This document shows positions 50,804 to 61,313 of a stretch of 64,000 nucleotides of DNA, in pieces. The stretch is from assembly GCF_001591145.1 (NCBI RefSeq), contig NZ_BCUF01000004.1, positions 121,195-185,194 of the forward strand, in the 5' to 3' direction. A program made the translations under genes and the position numbers. Source of the DNA: Vibrio harveyi NBRC 15634 = ATCC 14126 = KCTC 12724. Lineage in GTDB: Bacteria > Pseudomonadota > Gammaproteobacteria > Enterobacterales > Vibrionaceae. Under the pieces are notes generated by a model. That model saw only the letters and a program-made list of their open reading frames with translations. It did not search any database and was not told the DNA's origin. Positions within the stretch are counted from its first letter, which is position 1; every line of letters begins with the position of its first letter.

Positions 50804-51106
50804 TTATTCCGCGCCGCCAACAAAGTCAAGATCTTGACCTTCTTTCAAAGTAACGTACGCTTTCTTAACGTCGCTGCGGCGACCTTGGCGTAGACCTTGA
50901 CGTTTGGTCTTACCCTTAGTGATAAGAGTATTTACAGACTTAACTTCAACTTCAAAAAGCTTTTCTACAGCTGCTTTGATCTCTTTTTTAGTTGCATCTT
51001 TAGCTACTTTGAAAACGATAGTGTTCGCTTTCTCAGCTGCCATAGTTGCTTTTTCAGAGATGTGCGGAGCACGTAGAACTTTTAGGATACGCTCTTCAGT
51101 GATCAT
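50804..51106 (-). CDS. rplW: 50S ribosomal protein L23
   Basis: A 100-residue L23 ([23 protein letters not shown]), the docking site for trigger factor and SRP. Its ATG overlaps the rplD stop by four bases. Confidence 0.98.
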
Positions 51107-51705
51107 GCTAGCATCTCCTCAACTTGCTTAACTGCTTCAGCAGTCATTACAACTTTGTCGAACGCGATTAGTGAAACTGGGTCGATACCAGCAACGTCAC
51201 GTGCGTCAACTTTGTATAGGTTACGAGCAGCTAGGAATAGATTCTCATCTACTTCGCTAGTCACGATTAGAGCGTCAGTTAGCTCAAGCTCTTTAAGCTT
51301 AGCAACTAGCTCTTTAGTCTTTGGCGCTTCAACTGAGAAGTTATCAACAACGATTAGACGCTCTTGACGAACTAGCTCAGAAAGAATGCTCTTCATAGCA
51401 CCGCGGTACATTTTTTTGTTTACTTTTTGGCTGTGATCTTGTGGTTTCGCAGCAAAAGTAACACCACCTGTACGCCAGATTGGGCTACGGATTGTACCAG
51501 CACGCGCACGGCCAGTACCTTTTTGACGCCATGGCTTAGCGCCACCGCCAGAAACTTCTGAACGTGTTTTTTGAGCACGTGTACCTTGACGAGCACCTGC
51601 TGCAAACGCAACAACTACTTGGTGTACAAGAGCTTCGTTAAACTCACGTCCGAAAGTAGTTTCGGAAACAGTTAGTGCATCAGCACCTTTAACCATTAGT
51701 TCCAT
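51103..51705 (-). CDS. rplD: 50S ribosomal protein L4
   Basis: A 200-residue L4, assembly protein and autogenous repressor of the S10 operon through the leader at 52679-52974. The internal tunnel loop ([32 protein letters not shown]) is intact. Confidence 0.98.
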   Translation of the reverse strand: MELMVKGADALTVSETTFGREFNEALVHQVVVAFAAGARQGTRAQKTRSEVSGGGAKPWRQKGTGRARAGTIRSPIWRTGGVTFAAKPQDHSQKVNKKMYRGAMKSILSELVRQERLIVVDNFSVEAPKTKELVAKLKELELTDALIVTSEVDENLFLAARNLYKVDARDVAGIDPVSLIAFDKVVMTAEAVKQVEEMLA

Positions 51706-51722
51706 TACTTACTCCTGAGACG

Positions 51723-52352
51723 TTATGCTTTAACAGCTGGTTTAACGATCACGTTGCCACCTGTTGAGCCTGGTACTGCACCTTTGATAAGAAGCAGATT
51801 GCGCTCAGCGTCAACACGTACGATCTCTAGGTTTTGAGTCGTTACACGCTCAGCACCCATGTGACCTGCCATTTTCTTGCCTTTAAATACGCGACCTGGA
51901 GTTTGACATTGGCCAATTGAACCCGGTGCACGGTGAGACAATGAGTTACCGTGAGTCATATCTTGAGTACGGAAGTTCCAACGCTTAACAGCGCCTTGGA
52001 AACCTTTACCCTTAGATGTACCAGTAACGTCTACTTTCTTAGTTTCGTTGAATAGTTCAACTGTTAGCTCAGCGCCAACTGCGAACTCTTCACCGTTTTC
52101 CAAACGGAATTCCCAAAGACCACGACCAGCTTCAACGCCAGCTTTAGCAAAGTGACCTGCTTCAGCTTTGTTTACGCGGTTAGCTTTCTTAGAACCAGCA
52201 GTTACCTGGATTGCAGCGTAGCCATCTGTCTCAAGAGTTTTAACTTGAGAAACACGGTTTGCTTCAACTTCAACAACTGTTACTGGGATAGAAACGCCGT
52301 CTTCAGTAAATACGCGGGTCATGCCCACTTTACGACCGATTAGACCAATCAT
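51723..52352 (-). CDS. rplC: 50S ribosomal protein L3
   Basis: A 209-residue L3 ([36 protein letters not shown]) whose central extension approaches the peptidyl transferase centre and carries the methylated Gln region. Confidence 0.98.
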   Translation of the reverse strand: MIGLIGRKVGMTRVFTEDGVSIPVTVVEVEANRVSQVKTLETDGYAAIQVTAGSKKANRVNKAEAGHFAKAGVEAGRGLWEFRLENGEEFAVGAELTVELFNETKKVDVTGTSKGKGFQGAVKRWNFRTQDMTHGNSLSHRAPGSIGQCQTPGRVFKGKKMAGHMGAERVTTQNLEIVRVDAERNLLLIKGAVPGSTGGNVIVKPAVKA

Positions 52353-52366
52353 TCTTCTAATCTCCC

Positions 52367-52974
<608 letters not shown>

Positions 52975-52980
52975 CGCTGC

Positions 52981-53008
52981 ATTATACAGATCACACTTTA
53001 GGATGCAA
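52981..53008 (-). promoter_or_regulatory. S10 operon promoter
   Basis: On the minus strand TTGCAT (53003-53008), 16-base spacer, TATAAT (52981-52986), a consensus -10, about 300 bases before rpsJ. Confidence 0.82.
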
Positions 53009-53080
53009 TAGCCGAGTGAAAAATAATCGAACAAATTTTAGCCGCTCGATTCTCCCCTACTTTTGCGCTAGCCAATAAAC

Positions 53081-53107
53081 AAAAAGGACGCCGAAGCGTC
53101 CTTTTTT
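53081..53107. terminator. rpmE terminator
   Basis: AAAAAGGACGC, loop CGAA, GCGTCCTTTTTT; on the minus strand it follows rpmE. Confidence 0.87.
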
Positions 53108-53134
53108 AAACTGTAATCGTAATAGCGTCTGCTA

Positions 53135-53356
53135 TTATTTCTTACCGCTTGATAGTGCACCGAAACGCTTGTTGAAGCGATCAACACGGCCGCCTGTATC
53201 AACGATACGTTGCTTACCAGTGTAGAATGGGTGACACTTGTCACATACGTCTAGGTGGATAGATTCCTTCGCTAGAGTAGATTTGAACTCGAAAGAGTTG
53301 CCGCAAGAACAAGTAGCAGTGATTGCTTTGTATTCTGGGTGGATACCAGCTTTCAT
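53135..53356 (-). CDS. rpmE: 50S ribosomal protein L31, zinc-binding form
   Basis: A 73-residue type A L31 with the zinc ligands Cys16-x-Cys18 and Cys38-x-x-Cys41. L31 bridges the subunits. Zinc-binding ribosomal proteins are zinc stores, with Zur-controlled paralogues usually elsewhere. It has its own promoter and leader. Confidence 0.97.
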   Translation of the reverse strand: MKAGIHPEYKAITATCSCGNSFEFKSTLAKESIHLDVCDKCHPFYTGKQRIVDTGGRVDRFNKRFGALSSGKK

Positions 53357-53471
53357 GGGATAACCTCAATTGTAGGCCGTGTCGCTATACGAGTCTAAGC
53401 CGCACACCACACGTAATTAATAATAAAAGTGCGATACCGCATCGGCCAATCGCCGAAGCCATATCTCAAGG
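53357..53471 (-). promoter_or_regulatory. rpmE leader, possible autogenous L31 control RNA
   Basis: About 115 bases of untranslated leader with a CGGCTTAGAC...and GGCTTCGGCGATTGGCCGAT structure able to form a hairpin. L31 leaders are known in gammaproteobacteria; match to that motif is not verified. Confidence 0.4.
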
Positions 53472-53477
53472 CGCAGT

Positions 53478-53506
53478 ATAGTAATGAATCACTAAGCTAG
53501 GATCAA
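53478..53506 (-). promoter_or_regulatory. rpmE promoter
   Basis: On the minus strand TTGATC (53501-53506), 17-base spacer, TACTAT (53478-53483). Confidence 0.65.
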
Positions 53507-53652
53507 CACATTTGGCAACTTTTTCGCCACTTTTTTCACCAGTACTTTAGTACTGAGAGGAATCTACCCTCATTAAATACCGATCACTCGAATTTCTTAG
53601 TGCGTTTTAATAGACTATAGCCCTCTTCCCTCTTTTATATAGTAAAGATTCT

Positions 53653-55854
53653 ATGCGTCCATCCATCGCCAGAGTGGCACTGCCAGTCCCTCTCGACAAA
53701 CAGTTTGATTATGCCATTCCCGGGCATCTGTTTCCGATCATTGGTGGGCGAGTTTCTGTACCTTTTGGGCGTCAAACTTTAGTTGGAATTGTCACCGCGA
53801 TGGTTAATCACTCTGACTTTCCTAAAGAGCAACTTAAACCACTTAAAGCTGTATTAGACACCCAACCCATTTGGTCAGAGAAGCTCTATTCTTTGCTTAC
53901 TTGGTGTAGTCAGTTCTATCAGTATCCTCTTGGTGACACCTTGCACAATGCTATGCCTGCCGCCCTAAGAAAAGGCAAACCTGCTGACTTCTCAACCTTA
54001 TACGAGTGGCAAATTACCACTTCAGGCAAAGATAAACTTATGCAGGGGCTTGGTCGCGCGGTTAAACAGCAGCGTGCTCTGCAGATGTTGATTGACGGTC
54101 CCATTCCACATCAAGAGTTTAGTGATCAAGAAATACCATCTTCAGTGCTCAAGTCTTTAGAGGAAAAAGGCTGGATTGAACGTATTGAAAAGAAACCTGA
54201 GATCACCAAATGGGGAGAGCAAGTTGAGCGTGAAGTTGAGAAGCCTAAGCTTAACCATGAACAAGCTCTGGCAATCGCCAGTGTTAATAGCCAAACCGGA
54301 TTTGCCTGCTATTTATTAGAGGGCGTTACCGGTTCGGGGAAAACCGAAGTCTACTTAAACCTGATCAAGCCAGTGCTCGAGAAAGGCAAACAAGCGTTGG
54401 TTTTAGTGCCGGAGATCGGCTTAACACCGCAAACCATCAATCGCTTTAAGCATCGCTTCAATGTTCCTGTGGACGTTGTTCATTCTGGTTTGAATGATAC
54501 TGAGCGACTCAATGCTTGGCTTTCAGCGCGAGACAAAGCAGCTGGCATCATTATCGGAACACGCTCTGCTCTGCTTACCCCTTTTGCTGACCTTGGCATT
54601 ATTATTGTCGATGAGGAGCATGACTCTTCATACAAACAGCAAGACAGCCTGCGCTACCACGCTCGCGATGTCGCTGTGATGCGAGCACATAAAGAACAAG
54701 TACCCATCGTACTTGGTTCTGCGACACCTGCTTTAGAAACACTGCACAACGCACTTTCTGGTAAATATCACCACTTAACGCTGACCCAACGAGCAGGCTC
54801 TGCGGTACCAACAACGAATAAAGTACTGGATGTTAAAGGGCTTTACCTAGACAGTGGCTTATCTGCCCCTCTGATCGCTGAAATGCGTAAGCACCTCGAT
54901 TCTGGCAACCAAGTCATGCTGTTCCTAAACCGCCGTGGTTTTTCTCCTGCGTTGATGTGTCATGAGTGTGGCTGGACAGCAGAGTGTAAGCGCTGCGATG
55001 CCTACTATACCTTCCACCAGTACAGCAATGAGATCCGATGCCACCATTGCGGGTCTCAACAACCCGTAATTCATCAATGCCAAGGTTGTGGCTCCACTCA
55101 ACTAGTAACCGTTGGAGTTGGGACAGAGCAACTGGAGCTTCAACTTGCCAAGCTCTTTCCTGAATACAAAGCGATTCGTATTGATAGAGACAGCACTCGC
55201 CGTAAAGGCAGCTTGGAAGATGCTCTCGAATCGATTCGTAAAGGCGAATATCAAATCCTGATTGGTACGCAAATGCTGGCGAAAGGTCACCACTTTCCGA
55301 ACGTGACACTCGTGGCGCTACTGGACGTGGACGGATCTCTATATAGTAGTGACTTTCGTGCTTCGGAAAGGCTGGCACAATTGTTCATTCAAGTTGCGGG
55401 GCGTGCTGGTCGTGCAAGCAAACCTGGCGAAGTGATTTTACAGACTCACCACCCTGAGCACAGCTTGCTTCAGTCTCTATTACAGAAAGACTATCGTGAC
55501 TTTGCCATGACAGCATTAGAGGAACGTAAGTTGGCTCAGCTTCCACCTTACAGCTTCTTAACCCTATTTAAAGCGGAAGCCAACCAAAGCGAGTTGGTCG
55601 AAGACTTTTTGCGTCAGGTTCGCTTCACTCTTGAGTCACACCCATTATTTGATGGTTCCTGCATGGTTTTGGGTCCGACTCCATCACCATTAGCTAAGCG
55701 TGCTGGGAAATATCGTTGGCAGTTGTTACTGCAAACTCAGCATCGCTCATTGATGCAAAAGTTATTAACCAGTGCAAAACCTGCTATTGAGTTGTTGCCA
55801 AATGCCAAGAAAGTTCGCTGGAATTTAGACATAGAACCACAGGATCTCAGCTAG
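53653..55854 (+). CDS. priA: Primosomal protein N', replication restart helicase PriA
   Basis: A 733-residue superfamily 2 helicase that recognises stalled forks and reloads DnaB. The N-terminal 3' DNA-binding domain covers about 1-105, Walker A GVTGSGKTE is at 224-232, and DEEH (VDEEHDSSYKQ) is the Walker B. Eight cysteines in CxxC pairs (about 436-480) form the zinc insert, and a helicase C-domain follows. It is divergent from rpmE. Confidence 0.97.
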   Translation: MRPSIARVALPVPLDKQFDYAIPGHLFPIIGGRVSVPFGRQTLVGIVTAMVNHSDFPKEQLKPLKAVLDTQPIWSEKLYSLLTWCSQFYQYPLGDTLHNAMPAALRKGKPADFSTLYEWQITTSGKDKLMQGLGRAVKQQRALQMLIDGPIPHQEFSDQEIPSSVLKSLEEKGWIERIEKKPEITKWGEQVEREVEKPKLNHEQALAIASVNSQTGFACYLLEGVTGSGKTEVYLNLIKPVLEKGKQALVLVPEIGLTPQTINRFKHRFNVPVDVVHSGLNDTERLNAWLSARDKAAGIIIGTRSALLTPFADLGIIIVDEEHDSSYKQQDSLRYHARDVAVMRAHKEQVPIVLGSATPALETLHNALSGKYHHLTLTQRAGSAVPTTNKVLDVKGLYLDSGLSAPLIAEMRKHLDSGNQVMLFLNRRGFSPALMCHECGWTAECKRCDAYYTFHQYSNEIRCHHCGSQQPVIHQCQGCGSTQLVTVGVGTEQLELQLAKLFPEYKAIRIDRDSTRRKGSLEDALESIRKGEYQILIGTQMLAKGHHFPNVTLVALLDVDGSLYSSDFRASERLAQLFIQVAGRAGRASKPGEVILQTHHPEHSLLQSLLQKDYRDFAMTALEERKLAQLPPYSFLTLFKAEANQSELVEDFLRQVRFTLESHPLFDGSCMVLGPTPSPLAKRAGKYRWQLLLQTQHRSLMQKLLTSAKPAIELLPNAKKVRWNLDIEPQDLS

Positions 55855-55888
55855 CAAACGTTTAACTATGTAATGAATTACCTTCTAA

Positions 55889-55904
55889 TGTGAGTCAAAT
55901 CACA
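55889..55904 (+). promoter_or_regulatory. CRP site upstream of cytR
   Basis: TGTGA-GTCAAA-TCACA is an exact match to the CRP half-sites with six-base spacing, flanked by AA and TT. A TTGCAA (55911-55916) with TAACTT 18 bases on is a possible promoter just downstream. Confidence 0.85.
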
Positions 55905-56060
55905 TTAGGATTGCAATTTTTGTTAAACAGACCGTAACTTTCCCTTTAGAAATGAATAGACTATTCAAATTAGTAAAGTCTAAAGTGGATCAGTCACATA
56001 GGCTTCAATTAGAACAATGACTCACGTCATCTTGGCGAATATTTTAAGAGGGTAAAAACT

Positions 56061-57068
56061 ATGGCGACAATGAAGGATGTTGCCCAGCTTGCAGGGGTAT
56101 CTACTGCTACGGTATCGCGAGCATTAATGAATCCAGAAAAAGTCTCTTCATCAACAAGAAAGAGAGTGGAAGATGCCGTACTTGAAGCTGGTTATTCACC
56201 GAATTCATTAGCTCGTAATTTACGTAGAAATGAATCAAAGACCATTGTCACTATCGTACCGGACATATGCGATCCGTATTTCTCTGAAATCATTCGCGGT
56301 ATCGAAGATGCAGCAATGGAACACGGTTACCTAGTTCTTCTTGGCGATAGCGGTCAGCAGAAAAAGCGAGAAAGCTCATTCGTAAACTTAGTATTCACCA
56401 AGCAAGCTGATGGCATGTTACTACTGGGCACCGACTTACCATTCGATGTCAGCAAGCCAGAGCAGAAAAACCTACCACCAATGGTCATGGCGTGCGAATT
56501 GGCTCCTGAGCTGGAACTACCAACGGTGCATATCGATAACTTGACCTCTGCATTTGAAGCCGTGAACTACCTGACGCAACTTGGTCACAAGCGTATTGCT
56601 CAGATCTCTGGTCCAGATACTGCGGTGCTGTGCCAGTTCCGCCAACAAGGTTACCAACAAGCACTTCGCCGTGCTGGTATTAGTAAAGAAGAGCAATACA
56701 GCATTGTGGCTGACTTCTCTTTCGAAGGTGGCGTTCAAGCCGTACGCAAACTTCTCGAACTGCCTGAACCACCAACCGCTCTATTCTGTCACTGTGACAC
56801 CATGGCGATTGGTGCTATTCAAGAGGCGAAACGTCTTGGCCTCCGTATTCCGCAGGATTTGTCGGTTGTCGGCTTTGATGATATTCAATTCGCGCAATAC
56901 TGCGATCCACCGTTAACCACCATCTCTCAACCACGTTATGAGATTGGTCGCCAAGCAATGTTAATGATGCTAGAGCTACTGAAAGGTCACGATGTGCACT
57001 CAGGCTCTCGCTTGCTTGAAACTAAATTAGTTGTGCGTGGCAGTGCAGCACCACCACCTTTGCGCTAA
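56061..57068 (+). CDS. cytR: DNA-binding transcriptional regulator CytR
   Basis: A 335-residue LacI-family repressor of nucleoside uptake and catabolism; in vibrios it also influences biofilm and competence. The helix-turn-helix is MKDVAQLAGVSTATVSRAL (4-22), followed by the hinge SPNSLARNLRR and a periplasmic-binding-like domain that binds cytidine. CytR acts with CRP, and the adjoining CRP site fits this. Confidence 0.92.
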   Translation: MATMKDVAQLAGVSTATVSRALMNPEKVSSSTRKRVEDAVLEAGYSPNSLARNLRRNESKTIVTIVPDICDPYFSEIIRGIEDAAMEHGYLVLLGDSGQQKKRESSFVNLVFTKQADGMLLLGTDLPFDVSKPEQKNLPPMVMACELAPELELPTVHIDNLTSAFEAVNYLTQLGHKRIAQISGPDTAVLCQFRQQGYQQALRRAGISKEEQYSIVADFSFEGGVQAVRKLLELPEPPTALFCHCDTMAIGAIQEAKRLGLRIPQDLSVVGFDDIQFAQYCDPPLTTISQPRYEIGRQAMLMMLELLKGHDVHSGSRLLETKLVVRGSAAPPPLR

Positions 57069-57105
57069 TCAGTAAGCGAATCCACAACATAAATAGAAAC
57101 GAAAG

Positions 57106-57129
57106 CGACGCATCTAGCGTCGTTTTTTT
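57106..57129 (+). terminator. cytR terminator
   Basis: CGACGC, loop ATCTA, GCGTCG, then seven T. Confidence 0.85.
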
Positions 57130-57233
57130 ACGCCTATCCTGTACGTAGCTAACAAGATTACGTGAATAGGGTGTTTTCTCGTCGCGTTCTGGATTAACAT
57201 ATTTGCCAGAATCCTTGATGACCAGAAGTAACC

Positions 57234-57779
57234 GTGGCAAATAGAGATTATGTAAGACGCGGACGCGGCGCTCCGAAGAAGTCGACAAAAAAACAACCTT
57301 CCAGAAAGAAACCTTGGCGTAGTGGTCTACTAGCAATCCTGCTTGTGGGCGGTTTTGGCTACGGCTTATATCTACTCAGCAATGATCCTGAACCGAAACA
57401 ACCCGTTGCGAAACAGGAACCAGTGACCACCAGCAAACCAAAGCCGAAGAAAGAGTTACCGCCCCCACCAGAAGAAAAGTGGGAATACGTGGAATCTCTA
57501 CCGAAGCGTGAAGTGGAAGTCGTTGCCAAAGAAGTTGAAGTATCAAAAGTCCCTTATGTGATGCAATGTGGCGCTTACAAAAAACAGAGCCAAGCTGAAG
57601 AACGTAAGCTAGCGATTGCTTTCCAAGGTATTACGAGCCGTGTCATTAAGAAAGACGGAAGCTCTTGGTACCGTGTTGTTCTTGGTCCATACAAGTTCAA
57701 ACGAGACGCAGAGAAAGATCGCCACAAGTTGCAACGCGCGAAGATCGAGCCGTGTGCAATTTGGAAAGAGAATCTTTAA
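57234..57779 (+). CDS. ftsN: Cell division protein FtsN (GTG start), short form
   Basis: A 181-residue bitopic divisome protein that triggers septal peptidoglycan synthesis. It has a basic cytoplasmic end (ANRDYVRRGRGAPKK), one helix (about 31-49), a Pro/Lys-rich linker, and a SPOR domain (about 106-180) with a Cys pair (Cys112, and one near the end) typical of FtsN-type SPORs. It is much shorter than E. coli FtsN (319). The start is GTG; the frame is closed upstream. Confidence 0.9.
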   Translation: MANRDYVRRGRGAPKKSTKKQPSRKKPWRSGLLAILLVGGFGYGLYLLSNDPEPKQPVAKQEPVTTSKPKPKKELPPPPEEKWEYVESLPKREVEVVAKEVEVSKVPYVMQCGAYKKQSQAEERKLAIAFQGITSRVIKKDGSSWYRVVLGPYKFKRDAEKDRHKLQRAKIEPCAIWKENL

Positions 57780-57803
57780 TTCTTATTCGATGCCTTAATG
57801 CAG

Positions 57804-57836
57804 AGACCAACCGAGTGATCGGTTGGTCTTTTCTTT
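57804..57836 (+). terminator. ftsN terminator
   Basis: AGACCAACCGA, loop GTGA, TCGGTTGGTCT, then TTTCTTTT. Confidence 0.87.
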
Positions 57837-58030
57837 TATTGGAGAGTGCTGCTCATTCTCACGCTAGGGAATGACTCAAGATCATTCATCACCACAAATC
57901 CAGTTCAGTTTCACTATATAGGGTATATACCCAACTCGTTCGTATAAACCAGCACCCTCGCCAAACACCCTGCTCTCTTCCTTGTTCAAAACGACAAAAC
58001 GTAATGTCTGCAATCGAAAAACACCTTCCC

Positions 58031-58059
58031 CTTGAATCCCCGAATCCCTTACCCCATAT
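58031..58059 (+). promoter_or_regulatory. Sigma-32 heat-shock promoter of hslVU
   Basis: CTTGAAT (58031-58037), 14-base spacer, CCCCATAT (58052-58059) matches the RpoH consensus CTTGAAA and CCCCATNT, about 40 bases before the hslV start. Confidence 0.85.
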
Positions 58060-58099
58060 ACTTAATTAAATCCAAAGAGAAATAATTAAGAGGTCGACT

Positions 58100-58651
58100 G
58101 TGACTACCATTGTATCTGTACGTCGAAACAATAAAGTCGTCATCGCGGGTGATGGCCAAGTGTCGCTAGGCAATACCGTAATGAAAGGCAACGCACGTAA
58201 AGTTCGCCGCCTATACAACAACCAAGTTCTTGCTGGTTTTGCTGGCGGTACTGCGGATGCCTTTACCCTATTCGAGCGCTTTGAAAGCAAGCTGCAAATG
58301 CACCAAGGTCACCTTACTAAGGCTGCCGTTGAGTTAGCAAAAGATTGGCGTAGCGACCGTGCACTTCGCAAACTAGAAGCACTACTGGCCGTTGCGGATG
58401 AAACAGCTTCACTGATCATCACTGGTAACGGTGATGTCGTTCAGCCAGAAAACGATCTTATCGCCATTGGCTCTGGCGGCGCATACGCGCAAGCAGCAGC
58501 AACCGCATTATTAGAAAACACAGATCTAGACGCGCGAGAAATCGCAGAAAAAGCACTGAACATTGCTGGCGACATCTGTGTATTCACCAACCATCATCAC
58601 ACTGTAGAAGAGCTAGAATCTACAGCAGAGCTTCCTAAGCCAACGGCTTAA
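58100..58651 (+). CDS. hslV: ATP-dependent protease HslVU peptidase subunit HslV
   Basis: A 183-residue beta-type proteasome-like subunit. The start codon is GTG with AGAGG upstream; after Met removal the N-terminal Thr of TTIVSV is the nucleophile. Gly-rich [14 protein letters not shown] and [13 protein letters not shown] stretches are conserved. It forms dodecamers capped by HslU, encoded 29 bases downstream. Confidence 0.97.
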   Translation: MTTIVSVRRNNKVVIAGDGQVSLGNTVMKGNARKVRRLYNNQVLAGFAGGTADAFTLFERFESKLQMHQGHLTKAAVELAKDWRSDRALRKLEALLAVADETASLIITGNGDVVQPENDLIAIGSGGAYAQAAATALLENTDLDAREIAEKALNIAGDICVFTNHHHTVEELESTAELPKPTA

Positions 58652-58680
58652 GCGTAATCGTAACGAAGTAAGGAAAGAAT

Positions 58681-60012
58681 ATGTCTGAAATGACTCCTCG
58701 CGAAATCGTTCATGAACTGAACCGCCACATTATTGGTCAAGACAAAGCAAAACGTTCGGTTGCGATTGCACTACGTAACCGCTGGCGTCGTATGCAGCTT
58801 GAAGAAAGCTTGCGTGTCGAAGTAACGCCAAAGAATATCCTTATGATTGGTCCAACTGGCGTTGGTAAGACAGAGATCGCTCGTCGTCTTGCTAAGCTGG
58901 CAAACGCACCTTTCATCAAAGTCGAAGCAACAAAGTTCACCGAAGTGGGCTATGTAGGTAAAGAAGTGGAAACCATCATCCGCGATCTGACCGATGTTGC
59001 TGTGAAGATGACTCACCAACAAGCGATGGAAAAAGTAAAATTCCGCGCTGAAGAGCAAGCCGAAGAGCGTATTCTTGATGCCCTACTGCCACCAGCACGT
59101 GATGCTTGGGGTCAAACAGAGCAGAAAGAAGATACATCGAACACTCGCCAAGTCTTCCGCAAGAAACTGCGCGAAGGTCAGCTAGACGACAAAGAAATCG
59201 AAATCGATGTAGCTGCACCGCAAATGGGCGTCGAGATCATGGCTCCTCCTGGTATGGAAGAAATGACCAACCAGCTACAAGGTATGTTCCAAAACCTTGC
59301 TGGCGACACCAAGAAAAAACGCAAGCTGAAAATCAAAGACGCGATGAAAGCATTGGCGGAAGAAGAAGCAGCGAAACTGGTGAACCAAGAAGAGCTGAAA
59401 GAGTCTGCCATTTTCAACGTAGAGAATAACGGAATCGTATTCATCGATGAGATCGATAAGATTTGTAAGCGCGGTGAAAGCTCAGGCCCTGACGTTTCTC
59501 GCGAAGGTGTTCAGCGTGACCTATTGCCTCTTATTGAAGGTAGCACGGTATCAACGAAGCACGGTATGGTGAAAACAGACCACATCCTATTCGTCGCTTC
59601 TGGCGCATTCCAAGTAGCGAAACCTTCTGACCTGATCCCAGAATTGCAAGGTCGTCTACCAATTCGCGTTGAGCTTGAAGCACTGACCAGCAACGATTTC
59701 AAACGTATCCTAACTGAGCCAAAAGCGTCTCTGACAGAACAGTACGTTGCACTGATGAAAACTGAAAACGTGGATGTAGAATTCACAGAAGATGGCATCA
59801 CGCAAATCGCAGAAGCAGCATGGACAGTAAACGAAACCACTGAAAACATCGGTGCACGTCGTCTGCATACTGTGATGGAGCGTTTGATGGATGAGATTTC
59901 TTACGACGCAGCAGAGCAATCAGGTGCGAAGTTCGTGATTAACGCGGCTTACGTGAAAGATCGTCTAGGCGATACGATTGAAGATGAAGATCTAAGTCGC
60001 TTTATTCTTTAA
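58681..60012 (+). CDS. hslU: ATP-dependent protease HslVU ATPase subunit HslU
   Basis: A 443-residue AAA+ unfoldase. Walker A GPTGVGKT is at 57-64, the pore motif GYVGKEVE near 90, the I-domain about 110-240, and Walker B is VFIDEIDKI. The C-terminal LSRFIL tail is the segment that docks into HslV. A terminator follows. Confidence 0.97.
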   Translation: MSEMTPREIVHELNRHIIGQDKAKRSVAIALRNRWRRMQLEESLRVEVTPKNILMIGPTGVGKTEIARRLAKLANAPFIKVEATKFTEVGYVGKEVETIIRDLTDVAVKMTHQQAMEKVKFRAEEQAEERILDALLPPARDAWGQTEQKEDTSNTRQVFRKKLREGQLDDKEIEIDVAAPQMGVEIMAPPGMEEMTNQLQGMFQNLAGDTKKKRKLKIKDAMKALAEEEAAKLVNQEELKESAIFNVENNGIVFIDEIDKICKRGESSGPDVSREGVQRDLLPLIEGSTVSTKHGMVKTDHILFVASGAFQVAKPSDLIPELQGRLPIRVELEALTSNDFKRILTEPKASLTEQYVALMKTENVDVEFTEDGITQIAEAAWTVNETTENIGARRLHTVMERLMDEISYDAAEQSGAKFVINAAYVKDRLGDTIEDEDLSRFIL

Positions 60013-60029
60013 TTGTAATCTATCATGCC

Positions 60030-60059
60030 AAAGCCCAGAACCTTGTTTCTGGGCTTTTT
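60030..60059 (+). terminator. hslVU terminator
   Basis: AAAGCCCAGAA, a five-base loop, TTCTGGGCTTT, then TT. Confidence 0.87.
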
Positions 60060-60064
60060 CGTTT

Positions 60065-60122
60065 AGAATGATGGTAGCTTTAACAAGCTCTAGACCAAAA
60101 GAGTTCATCATCCTAGCGAACT
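60065..60122. repeat. Single partial copy of the 157-bp repeat family
   Basis: The run with TTTAACAAGCT, ACCAAAAGAGTT and TCATCCTAGCGA matches the centre of the tandem units at 63709-63770 with few changes, then diverges. It lies between hslU and menA. The remaining bases to 60320 show a TATACT (60285) but no clear -35. Confidence 0.65.
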
Positions 60123-60320
60123 CAGGCGTGGCTATGGTTCTAATCATCGCGTGCATCGCCCTCCTCTCTTCATGAAAGAGCGCTGTTTTATTGCCTCAAA
60201 TATGGAAACTGTGTTCCTTCTCTATAAGTCCTTGAGTATTAATTGAGTTGTTTCAAGTCAATAGCGCATCGAGCGCTTTGTGCTTATACTGGGCACATTG
60301 GTTACTAGCACGAAATATCC

Positions 60321-61238
60321 ATGAAACAATCATTGCAGATCTGGCTTGAAGCCGCTCGCCCAAAAACTTTACCTCTCGCACTAGTGTCTATTTTGACCGG
60401 TAGCGTACTTGCATACTCTGCTGGTCACTTCTCGCTGACCATCGCAGTGATGGCATTTGTCACAGCAACACTGCTGCAGATTCTATCTAACCTTGCGAAC
60501 GATTATGGCGACGCAGTGAAAGGCACAGATAACGACAATCGCTTAGGTCCTCAGCGGGCGATGCAGTCTGGCGCAGTCACAGCGGATCAAATGAAAAAAG
60601 CGATCATCTTCAACATCATTCTGACTGCCATTGCCGGTCTGACATTGGTGTTTTACGCGCTGAGCTCGTTTGAAAGCATCATTACCTTTATTGGCTTAGG
60701 CATTCTTGCCATCCTTGCAGCGATTGCTTACACCATGGGCAGTAAGCCTTACGGCTATGTTGGTCTAGGTGACTTGTCAGTATTCCTTTTCTTTGGCTTA
60801 CTTGGTGTATCTGGCACTTACTTCCTGCACACGGGTCATGTTGATGCGACGTTATTCTTACCAGCGCTAGGCTGTGGTTTATTGGCGGTAGCAGTGCTAA
60901 ACATCAATAATATGCGTGATATCGAGAATGACAGCGAATGTGGCAAACGCACCATGGCAGTTCGACTAGGACAACGTAAAGCCAAGCAGTATCACTTTAT
61001 TTTGCTTGGTGGTGCGCTACTGGCTTTTGCCGCTTACCTGCTCATTCAAGACAAACCGGTATGGATCAGCTTACCCTTCTTGCTCAGCATCTACGTAGTA
61101 GCCCACCACGGGAAAGCCGTTTGGGATACTGAGAAACCAGCACAAATTGCACCTATGATGCCAGTTGTCGTGAAGTGCTCACTGGTGACTAACGTTTTAT
61201 TTGCAACAATTGTGGTAGCTCAAACTCTGATGAGTTAA
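60321..61238 (+). CDS. menA: 1,4-dihydroxy-2-naphthoate polyprenyltransferase MenA
   Basis: A 305-residue UbiA-family membrane enzyme making demethylmenaquinone. The first Asp-rich motif NDYGDAVKGTDNDNRLGPQRA (about 73-93) and the second, DIENDSECGKRT (about 200-211), are intact among about nine helices. It is followed by rraA, the usual neighbour, once misannotated as menG. Confidence 0.95.
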   Translation: MKQSLQIWLEAARPKTLPLALVSILTGSVLAYSAGHFSLTIAVMAFVTATLLQILSNLANDYGDAVKGTDNDNRLGPQRAMQSGAVTADQMKKAIIFNIILTAIAGLTLVFYALSSFESIITFIGLGILAILAAIAYTMGSKPYGYVGLGDLSVFLFFGLLGVSGTYFLHTGHVDATLFLPALGCGLLAVAVLNINNMRDIENDSECGKRTMAVRLGQRKAKQYHFILLGGALLAFAAYLLIQDKPVWISLPFLLSIYVVAHHGKAVWDTEKPAQIAPMMPVVVKCSLVTNVLFATIVVAQTLMS

Positions 61239-61251
61239 AAAAGGATTGTCA

Positions 61252-61279
61252 TTGCATTGACTTAATGCCTAGATATACT
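61252..61279 (+). promoter_or_regulatory. Promoter of rraA
   Basis: TTGCAT (61252-61257), 16-base spacer, TATACT (61274-61279), about 35 bases before the rraA ATG, separating its expression from menA. Confidence 0.65.
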
Positions 61280-61313
61280 CAAAGACAACAGTTTCTGTTT
61301 AGAAAGGTACGCT

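Noticed and set aside
60171..60245. 24-codon ORF upstream of menA
   Set aside because: No ribosome binding site and no recognisable features.
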